Translations under genes and position numbers: made by a program
Assembly: GCF_964355755.1 (NCBI RefSeq)
Contig: NC_092680.1
Span: 4,255,001 to 4,319,000, forward strand
Direction of reading: 5' to 3'
Length of the DNA stretch: 64,000 bases
Source of the DNA: Antedon mediterranea
Taxonomy: Eukaryota > Echinodermata > Crinoidea > Comatulida > Antedonidae
Notes under the pieces: model-generated
The model's input: the letters and a program-made list of their open reading frames with translations, nothing else
Told to the model about the DNA's origin: nothing
Database searches by the model: none
Part shown: positions 44,914 through 57,902 of the stretch, piece after piece
Numbering within the stretch: position 1 is the stretch's first letter
Layout of the letters: each line of letters opens with the position of its first letter

Positions 44914-47900
44914 TTCAAATTAAAAGTTTATCTTATATTGTGAATGGTAATTTTACCATATTATTACAATGCAGACAAATGTGTATCATCTGTAAAAGAC
45001 TTTATTAATAATTTAATAATCTCCTAAACATGCGTAGTCGCGGTAAGTTCACCGATTCGATGACATTTTACAATTAATATGCATCATTTTTAGATTCTGT
45101 TGTTGATTTAATAACCAGGATTGTGTAAAACAGGTAAAATTTGTGCAATTAATCCACAAAGGCAATTTCAATATCATATTATATAAAACCAAATACGTTA
45201 TATTTTGTAATAACGTTATTATTTTATTTATGAGGTCGGGTTTTTTCCAGTTTGTGTTTTTGCATGGAAGTTCATCAGTCGGTTCATCTTATGAAATCTT
45301 ACTCTAAATACCACGTGTTATTTACTAGTGTTGATACGTACCAGGTCTACATAGAAGAACACAATGGCGATACCTAAGAACAGAAAAGCCGTAGATATCA
45401 GCCACGCGTTGAGCTCTTTTAGCAAGCTAACTGACTTCTGCGCAAAGCTCTCTCTCCTCATTGGCATTCGGATTTCTTTGACTGGGTTTACTTTCTTCTC
45501 AAAGACTTCATCAGCATCTTCAGTTTCAAAGGACTGCGATGGTGAGCCAAGAAAGATACAACATACCAATCCGTTAAACATTATGATGGCGGCCATGATA
45601 CGGAACGTCACACGCCATCCTAACATTTCTATGAGGGTTTCTAGTATGCCAGGAAATACCATCATACCTACAAAAAAAACACAAATTTTCCAAATTTTGC
45701 TGCAAATCTAACGTATGAGTGCGGAACATTTTGTTGTGAAGGCGGAATATTATTGTTGTAAGGGCGGAATATTATTGTTGTGAGGGCGGAATATTATTGT
45801 TGTGAGGGCGCTATATGGATTGATAAGTACAACTGATGTTGGATCTCAAACAAATAATACTGAAGTGAGATTAATTGTACTATATGAGACTTTGTATAAT
45901 TGACATCTGTTGAAGAAGCACGAAAGATAAGAAATGTTTGTTGTACGGCAAATAAATATTTGGTTTGAACTTTAAGCACGGTCAATATTAGGTGAATTCA
46001 ATAACACTTTAACCTTTATCGTTATTAAACAAAAAGTTGTCAAACTATTGTATTATTTTGCAAGTCATTTGCATACCAGAAGTAGATTTTAATTAGTTTA
46101 ACATATTGTGTTTAAACATTTCCATGTGCCTGAGTATCTCTAGGTAATTGTTAAAGTTACTTCGCCATGACAGCACAAAAGTACACCATTCGCGTCGAAG
46201 CGCGTATATGGAGGGTTACAATAATGTAATACAGGCGAGGTATTTAGTGTTTTTTGCAATAATTGTTAATTTTTAACCTTCATCGCGCGCGCGCATGGAA
46301 TTCTCTGTGTGGTATCAGTAAAGATAACCTAATGGTTAAATAGTAAACTTACCTAGAGCTGAGCCCAAGCCTACTGTACCGGTGGCCAATGCGCATTTAC
46401 TGTTTCGATACAAGTTTAGAATTGTGTTGTAGGAAGTAAACTGGACCATATTACCACCGATGCCCAGTGAAATACTGTATGTAAGGAATAGAAGAGCTGC
46501 AGATTGAACAAATGACGTCACGATGCAACCAATTGAACACAACGCAAGACCAACGATGATTATCGGACGATAACCAAAACGATCGAAGAGCGCTACCGTT
46601 ATCGGCGACGAGATAACGACAAGACTGATCGCAGCCGATCCGATCCAACCTAAACGAGAAAAAAAAAACAAGAATGATATTAGATAAGATTATTATATTA
46701 AAAATAAGAATATATACAACAATAAAATTAGTCATGTCAGTTCAGTCATGTTATGTTATGTTTTCAAAAATAGAAACATTTCAAAATAGGCCTATGCATT
46801 TTTATCAATTATTGTGTATAATAAAAACCCCTACTCCGAATCCTATTAATAAACATTTATCAATCATTTTAATTTCAATACGTATTTTTTCAAAACCAGG
46901 CACAGGGTCAAAGGTCTACTTATGCGAGTTTATTAACATTTCAAAAGGCAGAAGATAGCTGATATCTTATAATAAATGCGTCACGGGGACCATGGCAACA
47001 TGTATAATGTAATTCACTGTCAAGTAAAGAGCTTCTCTCTTCATATTCTAATCGCAATATCTTATCTCGTATCAATACGGTTTTGCTTAGTTCTACATCA
47101 TTTTTTGAATATTATCAGGTTCACCTGATAATAAAGTTTAATGTATAGGTTATATATAGTTATTTAATTACACAGATGCTATTGTAAAATGCTTCCTTAT
47201 TTGCATAATATAATAATACAATAATAATACATTTATTGAACACCTGTTTATTAGTTATTTGCATATCTATTTTTGAAAATAAAAAAGTTTTATTTATTTG
47301 TTTTAAATGCTTGCAATTATTCACATTTAAATTCAACGTCTGTTGGTCTAAACCTCTGTCTACACTATTACACTACTGTATTTTGAATATGGTTGTGATA
47401 TGCTTAAATATGGCAGTGATATGATAATCATCATTTCCATATAATATGGGCACATGTCTTTGTCGCATAAAGTTTGATAGTGTAGACAGAACTTTAGGAT
47501 AATTCAAATCAGCTGTTTATTTCAATTCATTTTTACCAATTTATTCACATTCAGAAATTGGATAATTCACAAACAAAACCAGTGTCCTAATTACCCTTCC
47601 GGTCACTTTATTTAGCAAAATGAAAAAAAAGGAAAGTTGTATTACTTATCCACGATTAGGCAATTCTTTTGACACATTCTCTAACATTGCCCGACTGTGT
47701 GCAAAACGTTTTTAAGTCTAAATTTCAATTTTTAGAAATTATTTATACACTCGTATCAACAGCTACTGTAATATGTTGAATTCATTTAATAAATTATTAT
47801 ACTTATGTATCTCTAACGTATGTATATATAATATAACAATAATGATATCGCTAAAAAAACGAAGTTTTGGTATTTAAATACACGGTTCTTTATTTTCAAT

Positions 47901-50900
47901 AGTGAATCTATTGTACAAAAGGCATGCTGCATGTAATATCAGCTCCTTATATGGATTTCAAAGGTTTCGATTTCATTACAGTTGATCCTATCATGGAGAA
48001 TGATCCTATCGAGCAAAATGAGCGTGTTGGAATAATATTATAATTACCAACAACCAACGCATTAAAATAATGAATGCATCACGTGGTTTCGATTGCAAGC
48101 TTAATTAGTAAAGATCTGGTTCCAGCAGGTTTTTACCTGACTGACTGTCTGTTGTTATTGTCTGCTTCAAAAATACTACTGTATATATGCAAAGTACAGC
48201 CTCCTGTTGTTTTGTTGTCTGCTTAATATTAATACATTTCATTAAGGTTAAATCTATACTTAAAAACAAAATTAATATGTAAATGGCCCTGTAATTTCGG
48301 TGTCATTTAATTCATTTAAATTCACACAAATAATAATTTATTATAAAATAATAGTGTTATTAAGTTTTAGATTAGGTTAATTGAATATTCATTAATTCGA
48401 TTAATGTCGGTTCTGAAGCACCATTTACAGTTGGCATGCATGATGCTAATTTTATTAAAACAATAATTGTTTATGGTGCTTAAACTTAACCTGCTGAACG
48501 TTTTTTACGGTACTTTTTGCTAAAAGAATGATCATCAAGTAACCTTGTTCCCATCCGGTGACCAATAACGAGTAAACACCCTTTCATACGGTAAACTACT
48601 CATACTATTTTTTTAATTGATGACAATAAATTCTGTACCTGTCCTCGTATTAACACTTATGTTATTTTGTGCATTTCTTGCATTGGTAGTCTAAAGAAGG
48701 CTACAGTGTCAATCCTCGATCTATCTACGTTATTGCTATGTCTGAGGGATTTTTTTAAAACTCACTTTTAGGCCTGAACAATTACATGGACGACGCAATG
48801 ACGTCATTCCAACGTCTTCGATGGGAAGGCAATCAACAAAAGCTACAGGGTCTCGACTATAGTTACATTAGTTAGAGATAGGTTAGCCCGGAGGTCCATA
48901 CATTGAATTACTAAAGACGAATGCTACTGTGTGTAAATAAATAACAATTGATAGCCTTGATGTTGGCACATAATTTCTATTTTCTGTTTTCCCATTCCGA
49001 CCTGTTTCGCATTATTGTAGTTGCGTGCTATTGTTCACAACTTTCTATTGTTTTAAGACCACGTTTAAGGACGTTATTGAAACTAAACTTGTTATAACCT
49101 ACACAAACATATATTTGCATACAATATAAAATCAATCAATAGGTCAAGACAGGTTAACGATAACCGTATTGGATATCAATCGATAACAATCGATAATCAG
49201 TCACAAATTGTTTTAGTAGAATTTCAAAGACTGGAGCTGGGTAAGGTAGTACGCTCTCTGTGCCTACTGATGGTTCTCTAATAAAGTTTCGACGTAACTG
49301 GAAATTGTCAAAATGAACGAAATGTTTCAGCATCGACAACCATTAGGCCTATATAGAGTTAGACAGACCACGTTCGGGGCAAATCGTTTACAATAACCGA
49401 ACTTCGTTTTAATCGTCAATAACTCATTATCTAATTAAACTTAATTAGTAAAACAGGGTTACATTAAGTGGTTAAAATACGGTACTAACTTTACCATTGA
49501 GAACATTTTCTAGAAGTTACACATGATTTACCGAATTTTGTCCTATTATCGTAAATTTATTATATAGATTTTGTTAGGCATTTATACATTAACACAGAAT
49601 CAAGACTATATGGGGTAATGCATACATAAACGTCTGATATCAACTTTAATTTACTGGTGTCTCTTTTAGAATTTGATATAAATGTTAGGCAAAAGTAATT
49701 AATGAATTGTAATTTGAACTCTTTTCGAACCTCTTGCGGTGTAGCTAATAGGAAATAATATGCACGAAGTCTCGCCAAAACGTGATGTCTATACGCAAAG
49801 TTTCTGACTATATGCTTCATTATAATGGGCGTTTTAACACTATGATTTTTTTAAAGTTTTGCCAATTTGTGGAAAGTGGATAACGCGCAAAATAACCCCA
49901 CGCATAGAGAATTAAGATGCAATCCCCCTGAATTTGTTTTACAGAACGACGCCATATTTATTTATTGCATCAAAGATTAATATTACATTATTCTTTAAAA
50001 TTTAAATTATGTTTAGTCATTCAACCAATATTGATTTCTAGATATCCATAAAGTCCATAAACTCATACATTTTTGCTGTCCGGTATTACGTGCAAACTTT
50101 TCATGCAAAGTCCGTAACTATCGACTAGGCTACTTATATCAGTGGTGGGTTTCTGTTAATCTTATAATGGACGATAACTGTATTTGGATAAATTATTGTG
50201 AAACCTTTTGTCGAAGACTAATAAATATTAGCTGTACCCTCCAAGTCCAACAAAAGCATACAATTGTAATAGTATTACAACAAAAACCATAATCGCAGAA
50301 AGGATGTTTTTCTTCCAGAGATATATTGCGCAAACCTAAGAATGCATGCACATGGAATATCGTTTGAAATTGTGCAATCCTAATAAGGAATGAATGGTTC
50401 GCCATTTATAGCATCGTTTCACAAAACCTCAGCATGCGGAACTACTTATTATTTTTAACAATTTAGACAACACCATCGAACTTTAACTTCTCATGATTAA
50501 GGAAGTGTTTAACAGAAAGAATATTATTATACGTACCAAGCACTTTAGCAAGCAAAACAATGGAGCGCCGGAAATCACGTTATGTAATTAAAGCTCGATT
50601 TATAACTCGGCTTAAGCGTATTTCAAGCAATTTGACCGATCACTTGCGTTGCGCATTACGTCGTTGCGTGTTGCGTCAACATGCTGATGCTTAAGCGTGG
50701 TTCCCACTAGCGACGCAACACCAGGACGTAACGCAACGCAAGTGAATTGACCAATCACAAGCGATGGCTTATTCGCTTGTGATTGCTAACTGTCTATAAC
50801 TTCGCTTGTCATTGGTTAAATCGCTTACGTTGCGTCTACGTCCTTACGTTGCGTTCTAGTGGGAACCAAGCTTAATATTAACTACTCTACGTATATCAGC

Positions 50901-52937
50901 CCGGTATATAATGGTATATAAGCATAAATTATACGAGAACCAACCATGTGATCTAATTATATTAAGTCGTATGATTGCTGTATTCACCATGTACAAAGTT
51001 ATACTGTAGTTTGTTATACGGTACCAGCATTTTCACAACAATTTTTCAATGTCAATATAATTTAATCATCGGTTATAGGTAGATCAAAAAAAATGTATTA
51101 GGTTAACAAAATAAATATATTCTTCTCATTTAAATAGCGTACATGATTGGCAACTGAAAACTGTAATTTGTGTGAAACCCTGAATGAAAAAATAAATAAA
51201 GCCGTTGAAATGAATTCAAATCAGGGACTAACCTATCTATACGATGTTTGAGACAGTTATATAATAAACTGGTATTTTGATATCTATCCACATATACTGA
51301 TTCAACATTGTTGCAACAGACCATGAAAACTAGCCGTCCATCGTATGATCTTAAAAGTGCAATTGTAATATATTACACATAACGCGTTTGTGCAACTGCT
51401 TGAATAAAAATACTCTAACCAGGATTGCCTAAAATGTTATGCTGTCATCGTTATACACCACATGTCCGATAGTCTGGCTGTATAACTCATATTCCAGACT
51501 AAACTATGTATCTTCAATTACTGTATAAATTATATGTACTGTTGCAATGGTTATGGGCAATTTATAGGTCATAGTTTATTAGAATTATGCATACGCGCTG
51601 TACTGATTTTCTTAAACAGGCGCGTCTGATAATGTACTACATATTATATTACATTTTGCATAATATTTCCATACAATTATGAAATGTTATTCATGTGACC
51701 TTTGTATAGGATTATGATTATCATGCTATTGCACCATGAGAAGAGAAAATTAGATAGCTGGCTAGGTCACCTCGGGTGCCATATATGGTTCCTTCAGCCA
51801 GTCTGGCAATTGTTCAACACTAATCTCTTTTTAATGCAACTCGAGGACAACGAGGCTTTAGTTTATTAATAGTATTTTATACCGTTGGTGTTTTTATTTA
51901 CAACAGATTTCAATGTCAAGTTGGAATTTATTTTCTAGATCATGAACTGTGATCGTCCTCTTTATATATAACGAACATTACATAAAAAGTATACAACAGA
52001 GCACTGCCAATGAATATTTTTATTTCAATACGTGTAGTTTTAGTGATTGAACGACAACAAGTTAACAAATCCAATCGTCCTTACTAAATACAGTACAATG
52101 CAAACAGCTGGTCATTCAAGGTCATTGATAAAATTGTACTGCAGTTAGGAATACGATGTGTAATTTACCAAGATGAGCTTGAATTATTTAAAAGAAAGCT
52201 TATTGTTCTATCGTATCATGGTGTGCATGCGTGCACGCATTCTAAGCACGAACATGATGGATGGTTAAGCCAGCAGCATACATGTAATTTGTTACAATTT
52301 TATTTAAAGTGGAGCTTCACTCAGACTTTCTCAGCTTATATTGTGTTTAAGTATGTTGAATACTATTTTCACTAACTATGATTTTGATGAAATAAACATA
52401 TTTATTCGTATTCATAAATGTAACGCAAAACAATATTGAATACAGTATTGAATCGTCAGCGATTCAGATAAATAATGATGCAACAAATCAGGAAAATACT
52501 TACCTTCTTATTTATGACATATCGTCGGTTTTCCGATTTCACTGGCAGCTTATGCCTAAAAAAAACTACAAATATATTGATATTAATCTAATTCATATCT
52601 TACCTGTTATAATGGCATCGCTCTCAAATTCTTCTTTGAAACAGACGGAGATGAGATTGTAGTTGAAAATGAGCCCAGCTACTGGAACAAACAGCATCGC
52701 AGCAGCCAGCACACAAAGGCAGTTCCAGTACTTTGAGATGATCAGTTTTGACTTTTCAGCAATTCTGTAAACAATTGTTGTTTTATGATGAATTGTTCCG
52801 TTTGGTTTGATCATTTTTTTTAACGTTTCGTCTCCTTCTTCGAATTTGCAGACACGTTCGTAGTCGCAGACACTGTTCGCCATCACGGCCTTCTCCATAC
52901 TTTCTTTGGTTAGATTAGATTTGTAATTATTGACCAT
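41522..52937 (-). CDS. SLC16/monocarboxylate-transporter-like MFS protein, paralogue 2
   Basis: Six exons in transcript order: 52604-52937, 46353-46649, 45342-45667, 43681-43909, 42103-42246 and 41522-41760. They give exactly 523 codons (522 residues) with intron phases 1,1,0,1,1. Exons 2 (297 bp) and 5 (144 bp) equal those of paralogue 1 in length. A hydrophilic N-terminus of about 66 residues, longer than in paralogue 1, precedes TM1 (YWNCLCVLAAAMLFVPVAG). Then come EEFESDAIITGWIGSAAISL, GLALCSIGCIVTSF and LGWRVTFRIMAA, and a charged loop with EDADEVFEKK. TM8 reads MGGTELGGRV, with E344 in place of the usual Asp and R348 kept. The C-terminus ends -IITTV, a PDZ class I ligand as in paralogue 1. 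Function: probably a plasma-membrane carrier of a small organic anion; substrate cannot be inferred. ATG 52937 is the first in frame. Intron 1 (6 kb) has A and B MITEs. Confidence 0.9.
43061..43186. repeat. Inverted repeat (about 18-bp arms)
   Basis: CCCACTATCACCGTTTATT and GATAAATGGTGATAGTGA pair with few mismatches across a 90-bp, more GC-rich spacer. In transporter 2 intron 42247-43680. Confidence 0.55.
44879..44909 (+). repeat. (TA)n microsatellite
   Basis: About 15 TA dinucleotides in transporter 2 intron 43910-45341. Confidence 0.92.
45720..45812 (+). repeat. 22-bp minisatellite (about four units)
   Basis: GGCGGAATATTATTGTTGTGA-like units with GCGGAA at 45721, 45742, 45764 and 45786 and a last partial at 45808. 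Lies 50 bp from the acceptor of transporter 2 exon 3. Confidence 0.88.
47351..47494 (+). mobile_element. MITE family A (diverged)
   Basis: AACCTCTGTCTACACTATTA at left, GATAGTGTAGACAGAACTT at right, two diverged internal units. In transporter 2 intron 1. Confidence 0.78.
50591..50690 (-). mobile_element. MITE family B partial arm
   Basis: AAGCTCGATTTATAACTCGG, CAATTTGACCGATCACTTGC and TTACGTCGTTGCGTGTTGCG; directly precedes the full copy at 50693. Confidence 0.55.
50693..50873 (-). mobile_element. MITE family B, full copy 2 (inverted twin of 21810-21989)
   Basis: Ends AAGCGTGGTTCCCACTAGCG and TAGTGGGAACCAAGCTT. Its reverse complement aligns without gaps to 21810-21989, with about a dozen substitutions over 180 bp by eye. 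In transporter 2 intron 1. Confidence 0.9.
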
Positions 52938-53551
52938 GATAACTAAATAAAGACTGGAAGAGATTTTGTGTGTAGGTCTATTATACCAAACAACCAGTCC
53001 AGTCCTGTGTCACCTCTGCATATTCAAATGATTATGGCTTCACATTCCACTTCCCCAGCAACACAGCAAGCTAAACGTGACGTAACGCACAGCCAGACGA
53101 AACCGGTTTTTGATTCACCCGTGATGCATCACCTTCAACCAGTGAGTAATGACTTATGTTTGTTTGGTATAAAAAAAACGTGAATCTGTAAATAACATTT
53201 ATAAAATAACAAGGCTTATTTCTACAATGATAATTTGTTAACGAAAAATCAACCCAATATAGTGAGTGTATTTTTCTAAAGCAATAAATCGCTCACGAGA
53301 TGAGGCCTATAGTGTTTATTTTCATGCGCATTGATGCATGAATTGGCTACCACAACAGTCTATTTATAGAGATGAGTTGTGATTGGCTGTTGTGTTCATT
53401 CTTTGTTGTCTGGACAACAAAGCGAAGAAAAAGGTTCCCATCAACATTCAACAACATTTTAAAAACGCTCATATGCAACAAACAAGGTTGTCTGACCAAT
53501 AACTGTTATCTGTGTTGTTGCATCATCTTCTTTTCAGTAAGATAATGATGT

Positions 53552-53634
53552 CAATTGTAAAATAAAACCGCTTGATCAAGTGGAAGGGAACAATTCCCTT
53601 ACACTTGATCAAGCGGTTTTATATTTTACAATTG
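53552..53634. repeat. 83-bp near-perfect palindrome / hairpin
   Basis: CAATTGTAAAATAAAACCGC then TTGATCAAGTG pairs with CACTTGATCAAGCGGTTTTA then TATTTTACAATTG, interrupted by one 2-base indel. An inner stem AAGGGAA / TTCCCTT closes over three bases (CAA). About 615 bp upstream of the transporter 2 start codon. Confidence 0.9.
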
Positions 53635-54136
53635 TGTATAGACTCCTGTGATTGGTGTTCGAATGGAGATCTAAAACCAGTTTCATGTCTTACCTCTTTT
53701 TCTTTTACAAAGATTAAGTTCTCATACGACAGTAAAAGAAAACAAACAGGAAAGAAAAATGAACAATTTCGAGGATAAACCGACAGAGATAAGCTAGCTC
53801 GGCACATAAAAAAACCCACCGTCGAATGTTTTGCAATTATGTAGAAAGTAAAGTCCAAATCCGCTTGATTAAGTTATTGAAAAGACTTTAGTTAGTTCAA
53901 GTAAATTTACCATTATGCTTACTATGAAAGGTAAGTCAAATTATTTAGGTCTCTCAATAAAAGCGGAATTAGACTTCAAACAAACTAAAAAAAAGGAGAA
54001 TGAAGCCCGCATATTAAATATTTTATCGTCATTATTTTCAATTTGTCATTTCATTTAGCCTATAGCACAGTGCCCTAGTCCATTTCACATTACAACACAT
54101 AGGTCATGCGCCACCATCTTGCTTCTTTGTTTGACC

Positions 54137-54169
54137 AGAGAGTTGTTATTGGATAATTAACAACTCTCT
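54137..54169. repeat. Short hairpin (12-bp stem)
   Basis: AGAGAGTTGTTA and TAACAACTCTCT flank a short AT-rich loop. Confidence 0.75.
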
Positions 54170-54571
54170 TGTTTAAATTTCGCATGGAGTAACTTCATGA
54201 ATTTCGTCACAATCTAATGAATCTGCATCTAATGAACAATTGTTGTGTAGAGATTGAAGAAAACACTGATCAAAACATTTCTAACCTTGGATAACCTAGA
54301 CAATTTTAACAATTGACATCTGTGTAGATTGTTGAGTTGATAGATGATTTGTATTTCAACGTATGGGCCAGTTCCAATTCAATATACCTCGTGTAATAAA
54401 TTGTCAGTGAACCAATGCTGCTAAGACTAAGAGTCATTCCAATTGATTGTCATCACGTAGGGGCTAAAACCCTAAGTTTTGATTTAATCTTTCGTACTGT
54501 TTTCCTGTCCAAAAATATTCGACAAAAAATGTATTTAGGTCAGAGGAGTTCATAACCGTACACTGTATTTT

Positions 54572-54850
54572 AAGATAATTATTGTCGCCCTAAACAATTG
54601 TTTTGTTGAATAGGCCCTATGCCATTTTAATGTTACATAATAGTTATACACTTCAAGACCAAAAACTGGATCGAAACAAAAAAATTCCTGAAAAGATGTA
54701 ATTTAAAGCTAAAAAATAGTTAAATTGTCAGAAAATGTTTTTTTGTTTGTTAAAATTAACCGTTTCTTTTGTCTTTTTATAAGTGAAATAATATTTTTGG
54801 GAGGTTTATTAAAACTGCAAAATGGCCTATTTAAAGTCTGATTTGCCTTA
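54572..54850 (-). mobile_element. MITE family F (one end missing)
   Basis: AAGATAATTATTGTCGCCCT at one end, then TATGCCATTTTAATGTTACA, GACCAAAAACTGGATCG, TTTATAAGTGAAATAATA and ATTAAAACTGCAAAATGGCC. The opposite GGGGGACAATAC end is lost. Confidence 0.72.
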
Positions 54851-55269
54851 ATACTATACAAATGAGATACAGTATCGAGAATCGGCTAACACAAAATAAA
54901 CCTACTCTATTATAATGTTTGAAGAACGTTCGGTCATTGTCCTTCGACAACTGAATGAATGATTTAATCTAAATTGATTTCCTTTTAATTAAATGGACTT
55001 ATGCAACTGACCAGATCAGGCAGCCACTTTGACTGGAATTGGGAGAGATGATACACCCCACGTGACACAGCGATATTGTTGTAATTTTAATCTATGATTT
55101 GATTTGAATTTATTAGGAAAATTCTCATAAAAAATACATACATTAGGCCTACTCACATTACAAATAAATAAAAGATTTTTCTTGATAGCCCAAAAAAAAG
55201 CTTATTAGCCTATTTCCATTGGATGTTGATTTCCGAAATAATGATGAAATGAATGTATTAATAAAACCT

Positions 55270-55735
55270 GATTTTGTGCCTTATTTGAAATGCAGACAAA
55301 AAAATGTTTATTGTGTGTTTTTTCTTCAGTGAACTTATAGAAATACTGAATGACCGATATACTCTGCAGGGTCTTTTTCTGGTCAAAATAATTGGCTCTG
55401 AATCCCGTTATTGTGTCGTCGAACATATATTTGAAATGCAGTCAAATAAATGATTATAATGTGTTTTTTTTCTTTAGCAAACTTAGAGGAATTCGAAATG
55501 ACTCATATATAGCCTACTTTGCAGGGTCTTTCTGGTCAAAATAATTGGCCCTGAATACCTTTATTGTGTCTTGGAACATATGTTTGAAATGCAGTCAAAT
55601 AAATGATTATAGGCCCTAATGTTTTTTTCTTTTGTAGAACTTAGGGGAATTATGAATGACCGATATACGTTGCAGGGTCTTTCTGGTCAAAATAATTGGC
55701 TTTGAATCTTTATTGTGTTGTGGAACTGGGTTATT
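55270..55735 (+). repeat. Diverged tandem repeat, ~150-bp unit, three copies
   Basis: Ordered blocks TTTGAAATGCAG (55284, 55430, 55583), GCAGGGTCTTTCTGGTCAAA and ATAATTGGCTCTGAATC recur with periods of 146 and 153 bp; the units differ by many substitutions, so the array is old. Confidence 0.85.
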
Positions 55736-57301
55736 GCATTCTGGCTGAACTCCAGCACAATGTTTACCAAGTACTAAGTAGTAGGCCTAGTATCGATTGA
55801 TTGAAAAAACAAAACAAAAAAAAAAACGATGAACCTAAAGGGCATATAAAACGTTGCGGTATTTTTATAATGTTTATTGTTAGTCATTGTTATCATTGGC
55901 TGTTGGTAAAACCAATATTAACCAATGTTAAAACTGGACAAAGCTAGTTCTCGACTGTCAAGATCCAGTTTAGTTTACCACCATTTTGAACTATACACAG
56001 CATGGTTGAATGGCCTACGAGGAGGAACTAAACGTGTGACTGGTGGCGAATGAGGTCTGTTGTTCGTAACTGAACTAAAAGTTCAATGTGGTCAGATGTC
56101 GTAATGTTGGCTGGCTTTTCTTGTAAATCATCAAAAATACATTAATGAACGAATATGAAAATGATGATGTATACAAAAAGTTGGATCGTCGTTGCGTCGA
56201 ATAAGCCTACATGTTATTAATGTCACTTCGTCGGTCGGTATTTAAATATAACATAAAAGCAGATAATTTTTGTATAATAAAACGTTTAGTTACGGGTTAT
56301 TGTTTGCACAGTATAGGCCTATAACGATAATTCTATTTTTATTCCTTAATTTCAACATTAATTTTGGTCCATATCGAATCTTTATACATTTTAAAACGTC
56401 ACATGAGTCGATGGCATGCAGCGAAACACACTTTCCCGTGGTATACATGTTATTAATTAAAGACATTCCTTTATATATATTTGTATTTATCTACTTTTTA
56501 TCATTGACTATTCTGATATAAAAATATAGAAAGTCATGTGATAGGCCTACTATGGTGTCTGACACGATATTAATGGTTGTCGTAACAGCATCCTGAAAGA
56601 ATGTAACATCAATATAGTAACAGTATTTCCTAATAATTGGAACAATAGAACGTACATGTAAATGACATTTCGTCGAAGTGACAAATTCAGTTCAATAAAA
56701 CTTTATTATCCCAAACTCCGAGGAAATTCATTTGGTTGTGGTAATACAAGACCAATGCAGGATCCAGTCGTGAAAAAGGGAAGGAGAGGGAGGGGTTAGC
56801 AAAAGGGAAGAGCTGAAACTTTAAACCCATTGTTCTATCTTGTATTTGCCGAAATTTGGGAAGGATGCCTATGTTGACATGTATATCCAAGTTTTATGTG
56901 TTTATCATACTGAATTTTAAGTTAAAATGTGCCAGAGATTAGTTACATTGCCAAGACAAATATTAAGGCTAAACAAAATCATATTACTATTATTAATATT
57001 ACAATAATATGTGCCATTACACATTTTGATGATTTTATGCAACTGTTATCTTCTGTGGTATGTTTTATATAACTGTCACCATATCTTAATTACCATTGTT
57101 GGCAATCTTATCTAGAAAACCAATTATTATACTGGCAGTCACTGATTCTATGAATGAGGTCTCATAAAAAAAACATTTCTTTGAGGGGATTTCCGTGTTA
57201 AAAAAGTTTGAAACCAACAGAGGGCGTGATACAATTTTCTATTTATTCAGGACATGATGGGGGCGGTAATCTCTTCTTCCTCGGTCACATTTGCCTAGAC
57301 A

Positions 57302-57327
57302 CAGAAGAAGAAGAAGAAGAAGAAGAC
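57302..57327 (+). repeat. (GAA)n microsatellite
   Basis: About eight GAA units with one interruption. Confidence 0.88.
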
Positions 57328-57849
57328 GAGATTACCTTTCGCAATGTACCGATGAGGACACCACAAAGTTCAGAGCAGACTATTCAACCATGGAGGTATA
57401 AACTCCATGATTCAACGAATTAGATACAATTCCAACAACAACATTGCTAAATGAGTAGCCAGCTATTTATAGTGCATTATATAATTATTATTTATTATTT
57501 TATTATTTATTCGGTATAATAAAAATACAGCCAATTACAAAACGACAGTCAAGGACTGAAATGAATTGCATAATAATAATACATAATAATCACATGAATA
57601 TACAATACAATAATAATAGGCAGCTACTTGTACAATGTTCCTTTCTTGTATGCATTTTTAATTCATATGATTTTATATGTCTGAAACTCAATTCACATGT
57701 ATACTCCATTTTAACCACGTATCTTATGTATTATTTTAACGTCCATTCATATATTAAGTAAGTCTAACCACACAAAACAACATTCAGTTTAGAATACACC
57801 CAATTCATCCAACTATACCGATGTTATTATTGTAAGAAATTATATTTAT

Positions 57850-57902
57850 ATTTGTTTATGAATGAAGGAAATAAATTGTATTTTAATTGATTGATTGATT
57901 GA
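57850..57902 (+). repeat. LINE-tail-like AT repeat
   Basis: ATGAATGAAGGAAATAAATT, then TTGATTGATTGATTG. A poly(A)-signal-like AATAAA plus a short tandem tail is typical of non-LTR element 3' ends; no coding part remains. Confidence 0.35.

Noticed and set aside
56695-56760. CAATAAAACTTTATTATCCC block resembling a retroelement end
   Set aside because: Too short to assign; no inverted or direct repeat and no coding remnant next to it.
57208-57423. 71-codon frame with a run of glutamates
   Set aside because: The acidic run is a GAA microsatellite; no start context or neighbouring exon supports a gene.
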